Source of the DNA: a virus
Virus record (IMG/VR): IMGVR_UViG_3300032011_000135
Coordinates: 1-23,611 of that record
DNA length: 23,611 nt
Strand: one strand, 5' to 3'
Below, in pieces: positions 1-9,417 of the stretch; position 1 is the stretch's first letter, and each line of letters begins with the position of its first letter. The position numbers and the translations under genes are program-made. The notes below the pieces were generated by a model. That model searched no databases and was not told the DNA's origin. It was given only the letters and a program-made list of their open reading frames with translations.

Positions 1-1
1 T

Positions 2-2077
2 AATACAACAGATAGAAGGAACCGTCATATGTTTCTTTTTGAATCTACTACTCACGATGATGGACATTACCAAGTAGATACTACCGGTAATGGATATTGG
101 GATATAAATTTAGGTCAAAACGTAACTTTAGATGCTATAGGAATAGCTTACTATTACGTTACAAGTAATAGAGGTAATAATAATAGTTTACTTAGAGTAG
201 GGGTTGAATATTCTTCTGACGGTTCAAACTGGTCTACAGCAAAGACAAACGCTGCAGATCCTCGATTGAGTAATATGGCCGGTGATAATAGGATTTATCA
301 ATTTACTCAAATAACAGCTAGATTTTTAAGAATACATGTAGGAGGTACTAGTAATAATAATAGAAACTATATAAACCATTTTAGTATTTATAATTTTAAT
401 GGTAGAGGAAATACAATAGAAGTAAATAATTCATCTGATATAGCTGTTAATGATACTATAGCATTTTATAATCCTAGAGGACACAGAGGACAAGCTTATC
501 ACAGTAGTGGACTTCATAATAATTTTAGATCTGAAGTATTAGCAGGGAATAAGTCTTTAAGTGATTACCCCGGTAGCTGTAGCTATATGTATACAGTTAC
601 AGGAAAGAGCGGTAATGTATTAACCTTAGATAGATTAATTGAAGGAATAGAAATACATCATGATACTGGAGTAATGAAAATGGATAGAGCTATAACAGTA
701 AAAAGTGCAGCAGGAACAAACAATCTTATTCCTTTCGGTTTATACCACTCTGATAGTTCAAGTCAATCTCAAAAAATTATATTTAATAATGTATTTGCTA
801 AATCCTTAGGAGGAGGAAGTAGAGAAAGAATGTACAAATATGCTTATTCTTATTCTACATTATGGGAACTGTCAAACTGCGCTTTGAATGCAGTAGAACA
901 AAGTAATGATTATTCTAATGCATCTGGAGAATATAGGAAAAATAATGTATGGATAACACATGGTTCTTTTGCAAATGCCGGATCTAGAATGTATAAAGAT
1001 CATAAAATACACGGAGAAATATTCCCTAGTCTCTATAATTTCTACTTCAGAAACGTACATTCAACCACACAAATATACTCAGGTAATTTTGTTAGTGGAC
1101 CACGTTATTTTTATGTAAATTCTCACTCTACTCCCTATGATGCAGGTGCTGGTGAATTTGTTGTAAGAAATAATGTGCTAAATTGGAATGATTATATGAA
1201 TTTAGATTTTAATAGTTACAATGGAATGTCAACAGCTCCTAGAAAATTTGAGTGGTATGATAATGTCGAAACAGCAGCAGGAAACGGATATAAAAGGCAT
1301 TATAGCCCTTATTTAAGAACAGAAAGTAGTAAGAATAAAAGAGTAGAGGGAAGTAGACAATATCCAAAAGTTGTAAATAGTGGTTATATAGTTAGAACTG
1401 AAGGTAATTTTACCGACTCACAACAGATGGGCACAGATTATTTAGAAATGGATCCTTACTTTGATAAACTTACTACAAACAGAAGACCTTATTTAGTAGA
1501 TAACGGTAGAAGAATGATTATTCGAAATCGTGATAAAAGGCATCAATATGATATAATTAACTTAGGTTTAAATAGAGTTCAACCTATTTTAGTCGGAGCA
1601 TCATTCTCAGTTCACTCACAACAAGCAATAAGAGTACAACAGAAAATGACATATAAACATAATTTTGGTACATATTTTAATGAATATTTAGGATCACCAG
1701 AATCAACTAATAATAATATAAGAGGATTATTAATTTATAAAGGTAGAACTGTAAAAGGGGATTCTTCTCCTGTTTCTATGACTTATACAGATTTTTCATT
1801 TGACGAATCATTCACAGCTGAACCTGGTAACTATTTATATATAATGATGCAACGTAGTAGAGCATATACGTTAAACTTACTTACGTTTAAGAATATGTCA
1901 TTTTCAGTAACTGGAGACACACCAGATCATTTAGAAATTGATTATAATGGATTTGAAGCTTATAAAGTGTTGAATAGACCTGATAAAATAGTAACAGCAA
2001 CTTTATTTGGTAATCCGAAAGCACCTAAGAAGTTAGCGACTAGAGGAGTAATAAAATTAAGAAAATTTAAGTTTTAA
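2..2077 (+). CDS. Tail fibre/tailspike-like protein, discoidin-like plus beta-helix (5' partial)
   Basis: Probable virion adhesin. The frame is open to the left edge, and the first ATG (29) falls inside what looks like a discoidin/F5-8C galactose-binding domain, so I treat the gene as truncated at its 5' end. Domain signs, numbered from ATG 29, are WDINLGQNVTLDAIGI (about 23-38), VEYSSDGSNW (about 59-68) and ARFLRIHVGG (about 97-106). A G-N-T-I-E-V / V-N-D-T-I-A-F stretch follows (about 127-147), of the kind that opens phage beta-helix spikes. Then come about 250 residues of short Asn-rich strands (IIFNNVFA, LYNFYFRNV, FVVRNNVLN) that fit a parallel beta-helix. The last 200 residues are Arg/Tyr-rich and unrecognised. 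The next gene starts two bases after the stop. Binding of host surface sugars is inferred; a depolymerase role is possible but no catalytic residues were identified. Confidence 0.78.
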   Translation, partial: NTTDRRNRHMFLFESTTHDDGHYQVDTTGNGYWDINLGQNVTLDAIGIAYYYVTSNRGNNNSLLRVGVEYSSDGSNWSTAKTNAADPRLSNMAGDNRIYQFTQITARFLRIHVGGTSNNNRNYINHFSIYNFNGRGNTIEVNNSSDIAVNDTIAFYNPRGHRGQAYHSSGLHNNFRSEVLAGNKSLSDYPGSCSYMYTVTGKSGNVLTLDRLIEGIEIHHDTGVMKMDRAITVKSAAGTNNLIPFGLYHSDSSSQSQKIIFNNVFAKSLGGGSRERMYKYAYSYSTLWELSNCALNAVEQSNDYSNASGEYRKNNVWITHGSFANAGSRMYKDHKIHGEIFPSLYNFYFRNVHSTTQIYSGNFVSGPRYFYVNSHSTPYDAGAGEFVVRNNVLNWNDYMNLDFNSYNGMSTAPRKFEWYDNVETAAGNGYKRHYSPYLRTESSKNKRVEGSRQYPKVVNSGYIVRTEGNFTDSQQMGTDYLEMDPYFDKLTTNRRPYLVDNGRRMIIRNRDKRHQYDIINLGLNRVQPILVGASFSVHSQQAIRVQQKMTYKHNFGTYFNEYLGSPESTNNNIRGLLIYKGRTVKGDSSPVSMTYTDFSFDESFTAEPGNYLYIMMQRSRAYTLNLLTFKNMSFSVTGDTPDHLEIDYNGFEAYKVLNRPDKIVTATLFGNPKAPKKLATRGVIKLRKFKF

Positions 2078-2079
2078 AT

Positions 2080-4758
2080 ATGAAACAAAGAATATATAAC
2101 GGCCATTCATTAGACTTTTTTGATAGTTCTAATAACCACAAAGCAGAAATTAAAGTATCAGGTTCGGATTTAATTATAAATCCTATAGATAATTCAGGGA
2201 CTGTAATTATTGGTGAAGCTGGTTCTATTAATGATATAGAAGTAGGTGCTGTAGGTACAGCGGTTGATTTTACATTCTTAGGAGGTGGTGTATTAACTTC
2301 TAATGGAGCTACTTTAACCATAGGAGAATCGGGGGATACTGTAGACCTATCAAATACAACAATAGCAGCAATTTCTGCCTCTGAATTTACTGGTTCATTT
2401 ATTGGAAATGGAGCAAACTTAATAGGAGTAGTTCCCGATTTATCTTCTTACACAGGTAATGTAGGTATTACAGGTAATTTAACTGTTAGTGGGACTACAA
2501 CAACAGTAAATCAAACTAACTTAGATGTATCAGATAATATCATAGGTTTAAATAGAGGCGCTTCTTCAAATGCAAATGATTCAGGTATTATAATAGAAAG
2601 AGGATCCACAGGTGATAATGCTGCAATACTATGGGATGAAAGTATAGATACCTTTGTTATAGGTACAACTACCGCAACTGCTTCTGATACCGGTGATATT
2701 GCTTTATCAGCATTTGCCCCAATAAAATCTGCTGGTATTGATGCTGGAGGTAATGTAACATTAACCGGTAATGGTTATGTTGTTGCATCTCGTAAATTTA
2801 CTGCTAGAGATGGTAATGGAACAGGACTTTTTGCTGATGACGCTGCAAGTGGATTAACAATAGCAGATAACGGTAATGCAACCTTTACAGGTGAAATCAC
2901 AATACCACAGTATATAAATCACACCAGTGATGCAGATACCTACTTCGGGTTTAGTGGAAATAATCAAGTACTATTCCATGTAGGAGGAGGTGATAGATTA
3001 TTTATAAAATCAGACGGAGATATAGGTATAGGAACTACTAATACAACTAGAATAAATTCTAATAGTAGTTATTTTAGACCTGACCCTGATGGAAGAGTGG
3101 TAGTGGTTAATCATGTCAGCGGATCTTTTATAAACCTAGAAACACAAGCAAATGCAGCTGGAGATCAAGTAGGAGGTTTATTCTTTACTAAAACAGCTGG
3201 CGCAACAGACGCTCATTTGAGTGTTGCAGGTATTGATGCAATTATAGTAGACCACGGTAATAATACCCTTGACGGTGCCACTTTAAGATTTTTTACAAAA
3301 CCTATAGGTAGTGCTACAGCACATCCTAGAATGACAATAGATAATAATGGAAATATTGGTATAGGTACTACCACTCCATTAAATAACTATGCAGCAGGAA
3401 CAACACCAACTAATCTCGCAGTACATGGAGGTACAGGTACAGGTTATAAAGAAGTTGCTCATTTTGCTGCAGGACAAGATGCTAACGATACAGGAGCTAC
3501 AGTTAGAATTGGACAAGTAGGTAACGATAGAGGGTTGTTTATTAAAGCAGGTCGAGGTACTGCTGATCAAGGTAAAGCATTATTTGGATTAAGAAATTCT
3601 AGTAATACTGATGAGAATATTCTTTCTATTATAAAAGGAGGAGACGTTGGAATAGGAACAACAGACCCAGTCTTTACTTCTGGTGGAGGACTTGAAATAA
3701 TGCACGCCACTCAAGCTAATTTAAGATTATCTGATTCAACTAATGGTGCATACCATACAGATTTAGCGATTTCTAATGATGATTTTTACTTAGTAAATAG
3801 ATCTACTACTGGGCATTTAAAAATTAGAGTTGCTAATAGCACAGAAGCTATTACTGTATTACAGGATGGAAAAGTAGGAATAGGAAGCACAGTACCATCA
3901 CACTCATTAGATGTAAACGGCGATATAGGACAATCATCCGGTAATAGAATATGGTTTAGAGGTTCGAACGCATCTTCTGGAGTAGGAGCACAGTCTTACA
4001 TATACTCTAATGGTCTAAACTTACAAATAAAAGGAGATGACAATGTTCAATTATTAGGAGATGGTGGAGGTATAATATCTCATTTTGACTATACCGGTAA
4101 AGTTGGTATAGGTACCATAACACCTTCTGGATCATTACATGTGCATTCTGGAGATGGAGGTAACTTTACTATGAATACAAATCACGATGATATAGTAGTT
4201 GAAGGAAGTGGCAATATTGGATTACAGTTCTTAAGTCCTAACAGTTCTTATCAGTATATAGCATTTGGAGATCCTAATTCTGTAAATGCAGGATATATAA
4301 GATATTATCACGGCAGTAATGAATTAGTTTTTAGAACTAATGGTAGTGATAATATGGACTTAGATAGTGCTGGTAACTTAACTACAACAGGAGGTTTAAC
4401 AGTAGGAGATTCTAATGCAGATACAGCTCAAATAGGCCTTAAACATTTATTAGGTTATTGTGAAAACACAGATGTAGATACAGGTACGGAAGATGTTAAG
4501 TCATTACCTCTTTCTACTTACCAAGCAGTATTTTTTGATTACTTAGTTAAAAAGGGTACTAATTTAAGAGCAGGAACTATAACCGCAGTACATGATGGTA
4601 CTAATGTAAAGTTTAATGAAGTATCAACAGTTGATGTCGGAGACACAACAGATGTAAAATTAGGAGTAGTAATTGCAAGTAGTAATATGAAACTACAAGC
4701 TACAGTATTATCAAACGACTGGAGTGTTAAAGCTAATATAAGAGGTATAAAAGTTTAA
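2080..4758 (+). CDS. Tail fibre protein with GIGTT shaft repeats (892 aa)
   Basis: Long fibre, probably trimeric. Residues 1-100 form an unrecognised N-terminal region that may dock to the virion. A G-S-F-I-G-N-G-A-N-L motif (about 105-114) of the kind common in marine phage fibres follows. Residues 126-210 are a module also found in the giant fibre at 11030-19705. At least five shaft motifs of the form (V/I)GIGTTxP...L.V.G follow (for example NIGIGTTTP, KVGIGSTVP, KVGIGTITP). Residues about 789-892 (from HLLGYCENTD) form a C-terminal knob of a type I recognise from phage fibres: FFDYLVKKGTNLRAGTI, then a D-G-T-N-V segment, and a final WSVKANIRGIKV. No intramolecular chaperone (peptidase S74) domain is visible. 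The start is two bases after the previous stop and has no Shine-Dalgarno sequence, so translation may be coupled. Confidence 0.85.
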   Translation: MKQRIYNGHSLDFFDSSNNHKAEIKVSGSDLIINPIDNSGTVIIGEAGSINDIEVGAVGTAVDFTFLGGGVLTSNGATLTIGESGDTVDLSNTTIAAISASEFTGSFIGNGANLIGVVPDLSSYTGNVGITGNLTVSGTTTTVNQTNLDVSDNIIGLNRGASSNANDSGIIIERGSTGDNAAILWDESIDTFVIGTTTATASDTGDIALSAFAPIKSAGIDAGGNVTLTGNGYVVASRKFTARDGNGTGLFADDAASGLTIADNGNATFTGEITIPQYINHTSDADTYFGFSGNNQVLFHVGGGDRLFIKSDGDIGIGTTNTTRINSNSSYFRPDPDGRVVVVNHVSGSFINLETQANAAGDQVGGLFFTKTAGATDAHLSVAGIDAIIVDHGNNTLDGATLRFFTKPIGSATAHPRMTIDNNGNIGIGTTTPLNNYAAGTTPTNLAVHGGTGTGYKEVAHFAAGQDANDTGATVRIGQVGNDRGLFIKAGRGTADQGKALFGLRNSSNTDENILSIIKGGDVGIGTTDPVFTSGGGLEIMHATQANLRLSDSTNGAYHTDLAISNDDFYLVNRSTTGHLKIRVANSTEAITVLQDGKVGIGSTVPSHSLDVNGDIGQSSGNRIWFRGSNASSGVGAQSYIYSNGLNLQIKGDDNVQLLGDGGGIISHFDYTGKVGIGTITPSGSLHVHSGDGGNFTMNTNHDDIVVEGSGNIGLQFLSPNSSYQYIAFGDPNSVNAGYIRYYHGSNELVFRTNGSDNMDLDSAGNLTTTGGLTVGDSNADTAQIGLKHLLGYCENTDVDTGTEDVKSLPLSTYQAVFFDYLVKKGTNLRAGTITAVHDGTNVKFNEVSTVDVGDTTDVKLGVVIASSNMKLQATVLSNDWSVKANIRGIKV
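2455..2709 (+). repeat. Fibre module, copy A (partner at 14579-14833)
   Basis: This segment encodes residues 126-210 of the 892-residue fibre. It aligns without gaps to residues 1184-1268 of the giant fibre, with about 63 of 85 residues identical by hand count. The best conserved core is SDNIIGLNRGASSNANDS. Several stretches of more than 20 bases are identical between the copies while many third codon positions differ, so the copies are homologous but not recent. Confidence 0.85.
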
Positions 4759-4770
4759 AATAAATAAGTT

Positions 4771-5508
4771 ATGGCATTTGCAAGAGGACCTAAAATAATA
4801 ACAGATGGTTTACAAATAGCTGTAGATCCATCATCAATAAAGTCCTACCCAGGATCAGGTACTTCGGTATTAGATTTAAGCGGTAATAGTTATAGTGGTA
4901 CTTTGAATAATGGAGCAACAGTAGCGTCAGGTTCGGCAACTGATAGTGATAAGTACATATATTTTGAACAAGATGATCATATGACATTTGCTAATGTAGC
5001 AGCTCTTCAGTATCAACCCTTACAGAGTTTTTCTTTAATGGCAGTTTTTAGCCTAACCAGTATAGCTCCGTACAATGAAGCTAATCAATATGATACGAAT
5101 AATACACTATTTGGAAAAGGCTCAACCTCAGGAGCAGTAGGATTAGGTCTAAGAAGACAAACTAATGGTAACTTAAGTATATATGCTGGTTCAAGAGGAA
5201 ATAGTCAACTAACTGAAACTTATAGTATATCAGCCGATACAATTTATTGTACTACATTGACATATGGACCAGAATTCCAACATCTATATGTAAATGGAGC
5301 ATTTATAAGTAGAACTGATACATCAGGAGGAGCAGAAGGTACTTTTGATAATACAGGTTGGAGATGCTTCTACCCAGGAGCAGTTCCTGGAGGTAACAGC
5401 GCAAACGCAGTAGGTAAACTCTTCTTAGCCCGTTTATACTCTAAAAAACTTTCTGAAGCAGAAGTACAACAAAATTTTAACTCAATTAAAAGTAGATTCA
5501 ATTTATAA
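4771..5508 (+). CDS. LamG/concanavalin-like lectin-domain protein 1 (short form)
   Basis: First of six related LamG-type proteins. It has an N-terminal tag ARGPKIITDGLQIAVDPSS (residues 4-22), then SYPGSGTSVLDLSGN, which is typical of phage LamG proteins. A jelly-roll domain follows (about 60-225), with QSFSLMAVFSL, HLYVNGAFISR and GKLFLARLYSKKLSEAEV as expected strand and turn signatures. It ends with QQNFNSIKSRFNL. This is the short architecture: tag plus one lectin domain, without the extra middle module of the long paralogues. It begins 12 bases after the previous stop in an A/T-rich leader without Shine-Dalgarno, and its stop overlaps the next start (TAATG). Sugar binding on the virion surface is inferred from the fold; no enzymatic residues are seen. 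Confidence 0.85.
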   Translation: MAFARGPKIITDGLQIAVDPSSIKSYPGSGTSVLDLSGNSYSGTLNNGATVASGSATDSDKYIYFEQDDHMTFANVAALQYQPLQSFSLMAVFSLTSIAPYNEANQYDTNNTLFGKGSTSGAVGLGLRRQTNGNLSIYAGSRGNSQLTETYSISADTIYCTTLTYGPEFQHLYVNGAFISRTDTSGGAEGTFDNTGWRCFYPGAVPGGNSANAVGKLFLARLYSKKLSEAEVQQNFNSIKSRFNL

Positions 5509-6182
5509 TGCACACAGGACCTAAAGTAATAAACGATGGATTAATTTTTGCAGTAGACCCTGCATCTACTAGAGGTACTTATATGCAAGATATAGTTAAT
5601 GGTTCAACCGTTACAGAATCAGGTACACCTACTTCTTCAAGCGAAGGACATAAAACAGTTACTTTTGACGGTAATGGAGAACAGTATCATTACGGGACTT
5701 CTAATGTAGTAAGAGGGTTAGGAGATTTAACTATGATGGGCTGGGTTAAACAGCCTTCAACTTCTCATCCACATCAAACTGTATTTTGTACTTCAACCGG
5801 TTACCAGTATGGATTAAAATTAATGAGTAGGTATCATGGTCAATGGGTAGTTTGGTTAGGTAACGGTTCTGCTAGTTCAACATATGGGTCTGGACATACA
5901 ATAGCTGGTGATGATATATTTTACTTAATTGGTTGTACAAGAAGAGCATCAACAGGAGATATAATACTATATGAAGACGGTGCATTAAAAAATTCACACA
6001 CAAACGTAGTATATACCGGCACTATCTCAGAATCTGGGAATACTTCTTATGGAAGTGATTACCATTCTAACGGATATAAACATGTCGGAAAACTAGGTCA
6101 AGTCTGGGTATGGAATAGAGTACTAACAGCAGAAGAAATAGCAACTATGTATAATGTTACTAAAACAAGATATAAAGGGTAA
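5508..6182 (+). CDS. LamG/concanavalin-like lectin-domain protein 2 (short form)
   Basis: Second LamG-type paralogue (224 aa). The tag is TGPKVINDGLIFAVDPAS (residues 3-20). The lectin-like core includes VTFDGNGEQYHYG (about 51-63), LTMMGWVKQPS (about 74-84), ILYEDGALKNSH and KLGQVWVWNRVLTAEEI. The C-terminus, MYNVTKTRYKG, is a divergent form of the array's usual QNF...K.RF ending, making this the most atypical tail of the six. Its ATG overlaps the upstream TAA by one base, suggesting translational coupling, and no Shine-Dalgarno sequence is visible. Probably a virion adhesion or decoration protein; the exact location on the particle is unknown. Confidence 0.83.
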   Translation: MHTGPKVINDGLIFAVDPASTRGTYMQDIVNGSTVTESGTPTSSSEGHKTVTFDGNGEQYHYGTSNVVRGLGDLTMMGWVKQPSTSHPHQTVFCTSTGYQYGLKLMSRYHGQWVVWLGNGSASSTYGSGHTIAGDDIFYLIGCTRRASTGDIILYEDGALKNSHTNVVYTGTISESGNTSYGSDYHSNGYKHVGKLGQVWVWNRVLTAEEIATMYNVTKTRYKG

Positions 6183-6187
6183 TAGAA

Positions 6188-7378
6188 ATGGGATTTAAAA
6201 GAGGATCAAATATAGTAAGAGAAAATCTAGTACTTGGATACGACACAGGATTCCCTATGGTTTCTTCAAGTTTTGATACCTATAGATTCAACTCAGGCGA
6301 ACCTACAACTAATTTAGCAGATACAAATACTAAAAGAACAATAGGTGCACATAATGCTGGTGGATATAATCATACAATGGAAGCATCAGATGCTCCTGAA
6401 AAAGGACCTGGTTGGAAAAAACTTAACATCACACAGATTGGAACAAACCATAGGTTAGCTCAATTTCCTTATATCACACAAAATTCAGGATCTACTTTAA
6501 GTTATAGCATAGAATATGATTTTAACGGATTACCTAGCAGTACAGGTTCAGGGACTTCAGGGTACTATTGGAAGTTAGATGGAAGTACCGGTACGATGGG
6601 TAACGCAACTCCATTTGATAACGGTTATCAAAAATCTCATACTTATACTAGAAGTAGTAACGGTGTTCAAGCAATTTTTCTCTCTAATAACTCTTTAAAT
6701 AGAGCCGGTATAAATGAAACTATTTACTATAAAAATTATCAGGTAGAAGAAAAACCTCACAACACTCCTTTTATAGATACAGTAAGATCTGTATCAGGTA
6801 GTATCAAAGATATAACAGGTACTCATGATTTAAACGTTTCTAATGTATCATTTGATTCTAATGGACAAATTACTTTTGATGGTACAAACGATTATTTAGA
6901 AGTTGCTGATAATAATTCTTTAGATTTAACTACAAATATGAGTTTTGAATTTATTGTAAAAGCTAATTCAAGTCAAAGTAATGCATACCCTAGACTTATA
7001 GATAAATCTAATTATTTAATACATATCTCTCAAACATCCCCATTCACTATTGCTATGAATATAACAGTTAGCGGTGGAACTTTACGTCAGACTGCTATAG
7101 GTACTGCATTTACAGCTAACAAATATACTCATATAGTTTGTACTTACGACGGTCAATTGGGTAAAATATATGTTGACGGGTTCGGGTTATTCGAAAGAGA
7201 TTTTTTATCTCTGGCAGGAGCTGCTACTAATAGTACTTCACTAAAATTTGGCGGTAACGGAACCTCAGATAGAGTATTGAACGGAGAAATGCCAGTAGCT
7301 AGAGTTTACAGCCGGGTTTTATCAGCAGAAGAAGTACTTCAAAACTTTAATACATTAAAAGATAGATTCGAAATATAA
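6188..7378 (+). CDS. LamG-domain protein 3 (long form with inserted middle module)
   Basis: Long-form paralogue (396 aa). The N-terminal tag is diverged (RGSNIVRENLVLGYDTGFP, residues 5-23) and carries DTGFP where short forms have DP(A/S). A GEPTTN motif follows (37-42), then a module of roughly 140 residues that ends in YYKNYQVEEKPHNTPF (about 180-195). This pattern is seen in phage proteins with a carbohydrate-binding, galactose-binding-like module. After SVSGSIKDITGTHDL the LamG domain begins (FDGTNDYLEVADNNSLDL, about 230-247) and continues through GKIYVDGFG. It closes with RVYSRVLSAEEVLQNFNTLK. The start lies five bases after the previous stop; a weak AAAGGG lies upstream but spacing is long. 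Function as a two-domain lectin is inferred. Confidence 0.85.
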   Translation: MGFKRGSNIVRENLVLGYDTGFPMVSSSFDTYRFNSGEPTTNLADTNTKRTIGAHNAGGYNHTMEASDAPEKGPGWKKLNITQIGTNHRLAQFPYITQNSGSTLSYSIEYDFNGLPSSTGSGTSGYYWKLDGSTGTMGNATPFDNGYQKSHTYTRSSNGVQAIFLSNNSLNRAGINETIYYKNYQVEEKPHNTPFIDTVRSVSGSIKDITGTHDLNVSNVSFDSNGQITFDGTNDYLEVADNNSLDLTTNMSFEFIVKANSSQSNAYPRLIDKSNYLIHISQTSPFTIAMNITVSGGTLRQTAIGTAFTANKYTHIVCTYDGQLGKIYVDGFGLFERDFLSLAGAATNSTSLKFGGNGTSDRVLNGEMPVARVYSRVLSAEEVLQNFNTLKDRFEI

Positions 7379-8085
7379 TGGCAACAGTATCAGGACCAAA
7401 CATAATTACAGACAACTTAGTGTTGTATTCAGACCCTGCAAACATTGACTCTAACGAAGGTGGAAAAAATATGGCAGATTTAATGGGTAATTATAGTGAT
7501 GAAACATTTACTTCTGCACAACTGACTTTTGGAGGCGATCCTAAAGTCATAACATCAACCGGTGATGGTGGTAATTATCGTTTTTTGAACACAGGAGGTA
7601 ACATTGATTGGGCATCTACAGAATGGACTATTTCCTGTTGGGGCAAAAGAGATAATTCTACAGCTAGAGAAAACAGAATGATTGATTTATTGAATGCGGG
7701 TAACGGTCATTTAAGATTAACTTTAGGTGCAACACCAGATTTAAGATTCAGACCATCAGCTGGTAGCGGTAATAATTTAATATCTGGAGGTACTTCAACA
7801 ACAGGTCAATGGTATAATATAGTTGTTACTAAAACTATTGCATCTTCTGGTGAAAACGCTGATTATGTAATGTATAACAACGGAGTGCAAGTAGCTACTA
7901 ACACAACTAATGCGTTAGCTACAGATTCAAATTTCACATATGTTAGGTTAATGAGATCAGCTGATGATGACCAAACAAATATAAGTTGGGATGGTGATTT
8001 TGGACCTTTCTCTATCTATAATAAAGTTTTAACCTCAGCAGAAGTTTTACAGAATTTCAATGCTCTAAAATCTAGATTTATATAA
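7378..8085 (+). CDS. LamG/concanavalin-like lectin-domain protein 4 (short form)
   Basis: Short-form paralogue (235 aa). The tag is SGPNIITDNLVLYSDPAN (about 5-22), followed by GKNMADLMGNYSD, then a lectin-like domain with WTISCWGKRDNSTAREN, LRLTLGATPDLRF, QWYNIVVTKTI and YVMYNNGVQVATN. The end is SIYNKVLTSAEVLQNFNALK, nearly the same as in paralogues 3 and 5. The ATG overlaps the previous TAA by one base, and its own stop overlaps the next ATG in the same way, so genes 3, 4 and 5 form a chain that is probably translated in a coupled manner. Virion-surface sugar binding is inferred; nothing catalytic is recognised. Confidence 0.84.
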   Translation: MATVSGPNIITDNLVLYSDPANIDSNEGGKNMADLMGNYSDETFTSAQLTFGGDPKVITSTGDGGNYRFLNTGGNIDWASTEWTISCWGKRDNSTARENRMIDLLNAGNGHLRLTLGATPDLRFRPSAGSGNNLISGGTSTTGQWYNIVVTKTIASSGENADYVMYNNGVQVATNTTNALATDSNFTYVRLMRSADDDQTNISWDGDFGPFSIYNKVLTSAEVLQNFNALKSRFI

Positions 8086-9392
8086 TGTTTACAGGACCTA
8101 AATATATAACAGATGGATTAGTTTTCGGTACCGATACCGGATATCCTGCTGTAAGCGAAAGTCATCATAAATACAAGTATAATTTAGGAGAACCTACTTC
8201 CACTTTTAATATAGGTACTATGGTACCAACAAACCCAACAACTTATTTTACTAGTTCTCATACATACCATAGTAATATGCACGGTACAGTATGGGATTGG
8301 ACCTACTACCCTGATTCTAATATTCATGCAGATGGAGGTATGGAATGGATACCTTCCTACCCAGGGCCTACTTTTAAAGGAGCATGGAAAATGAAACAAA
8401 GACCAGGAGGTAATTCAGAGAGTAACTTTTCCGGAACAGCACCCGGTACTATCTCACAAACCTCTGCATATACAGTTTCGGTTTGGTGTAAAACAACAAC
8501 AGCATCAACTTTTAGAATACATCTAAATACAACTAAAGATGGTAGTAGCTATTGGGGATATGCTAGTAGTTATCACTCAGGAGGAGGAGATTGGGAGAGA
8601 CTTTCAGTTACAATTCCTGCCAATGCAGGAAATACTTCCATTAATACTATAAGATGCCAAGGAACTGGAAATAATAAAACAGCAGATGCATATTGGAGAG
8701 ATTATCAAGTAGAACAGAACCCTCATGCAACTCCATTTATTCCCTTATCTGGATCAGATAATATTAGATCAAGTGCTAATTCATTAGTAGATTTAACAAG
8801 AACATATACTATAAATACCGCAAATGTTTCTTATGATTCTCAAGCTCAAGTAGATTTTGACGGTACAGGTGATCATCTACTATTAGGTGATGGTAGTGAT
8901 ATAACTTTCAAAAGCAACGGTGGTAACTGGACTGTAGAGTCTATAGTTAAATATGACAGTGTACCAGCTGGTTACAATAACAGTACATCACCAGGCAATT
9001 TTATTGGTGCATCTGGTATATCATATAATAGCTGGTATTGGTCAGTTTTGAATAGTAAATTAGCTCTTTGGAACATGAGCCCCGGTACTTGGAAATACGG
9101 TTCAACTACGTTAGTAGCTGATAGGTATTATCATGCTGTATTAGTATGTGAAACAGGTGGAACTACATATAGAATGTATTTAAATGGAGTAGAAGAAGGA
9201 GGTACACATTCTGGATATAGTTTCAATGCTTCTTACTCTGGTTTAAAGATACAGTATATAGGTAGAGGAAGTAGCGGTAATCCAAGAGCTGTAAATGGTA
9301 AGATACCTGTAACTAGGGTATATGATAGAGCATTAAATGCATCTGAAATTTTACAAAACTTCAAAGCATTTAAGAAAAGATTTGATATGTAA
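8085..9392 (+). CDS. LamG-domain protein 5 (long form with inserted middle module)
   Basis: Long-form paralogue (435 aa). The tag is TGPKYITDGLVFGTDTGYP (3-21), then a GEPTST motif (35-40). An inserted module covers about 45-215 with jelly-roll-like strands (YTVSVWCKTTTASTFRI, WERLSVTIPANAGN) and closes with YWRDYQVEQNPHATPF (about 203-218). The LamG domain follows: VDFDGTGDHLLLGDGSDI (about 256-273), NWTVESIVKY, RYYHAVLVCETGG, YRMYLNGVEEGG. The protein ends VTRVYDRALNASEILQNF. It starts on a TAATG overlap with paralogue 4. A conserved promoter-like element begins two bases after its stop, so this gene probably ends the transcription unit or its coupled segment. Confidence 0.85.
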   Translation: MFTGPKYITDGLVFGTDTGYPAVSESHHKYKYNLGEPTSTFNIGTMVPTNPTTYFTSSHTYHSNMHGTVWDWTYYPDSNIHADGGMEWIPSYPGPTFKGAWKMKQRPGGNSESNFSGTAPGTISQTSAYTVSVWCKTTTASTFRIHLNTTKDGSSYWGYASSYHSGGGDWERLSVTIPANAGNTSINTIRCQGTGNNKTADAYWRDYQVEQNPHATPFIPLSGSDNIRSSANSLVDLTRTYTINTANVSYDSQAQVDFDGTGDHLLLGDGSDITFKSNGGNWTVESIVKYDSVPAGYNNSTSPGNFIGASGISYNSWYWSVLNSKLALWNMSPGTWKYGSTTLVADRYYHAVLVCETGGTTYRMYLNGVEEGGTHSGYSFNASYSGLKIQYIGRGSSGNPRAVNGKIPVTRVYDRALNASEILQNFKAFKKRFDM

Positions 9393-9393
9393 A

Positions 9394-9406
9394 TATTTAT
9401 AATAAA
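9394..9406 (+). promoter_or_regulatory. TATTTATAATAAA late-promoter-like element
   Basis: One of four exact copies of this 13-mer in the window, all in intergenic gaps. It ends 11 bases before the ATG at 9418. The reverse complement contains TATAAATA, the T4 late promoter core, but the position immediately before + strand starts suggests it acts on this strand. If it is a -10 type element, the leader would be only a few bases long. Confidence 0.6.
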
Positions 9407-9417
9407 AAACACACACG

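Noticed and set aside
29-31. ATG at 29 as the true start of the first gene
   Set aside because: The frame is open to the left edge, and this Met falls within a domain that normally has 30 or more residues before its WxIxLG strand, so the gene most likely begins outside the window.
384-3006. TATTTATA occurrences inside coding sequence (about 384, 1832 and 2999)
   Set aside because: They lie within genes, lack the full 13-mer, and are not placed before a start codon; this number is what A/T-rich DNA could give by chance.
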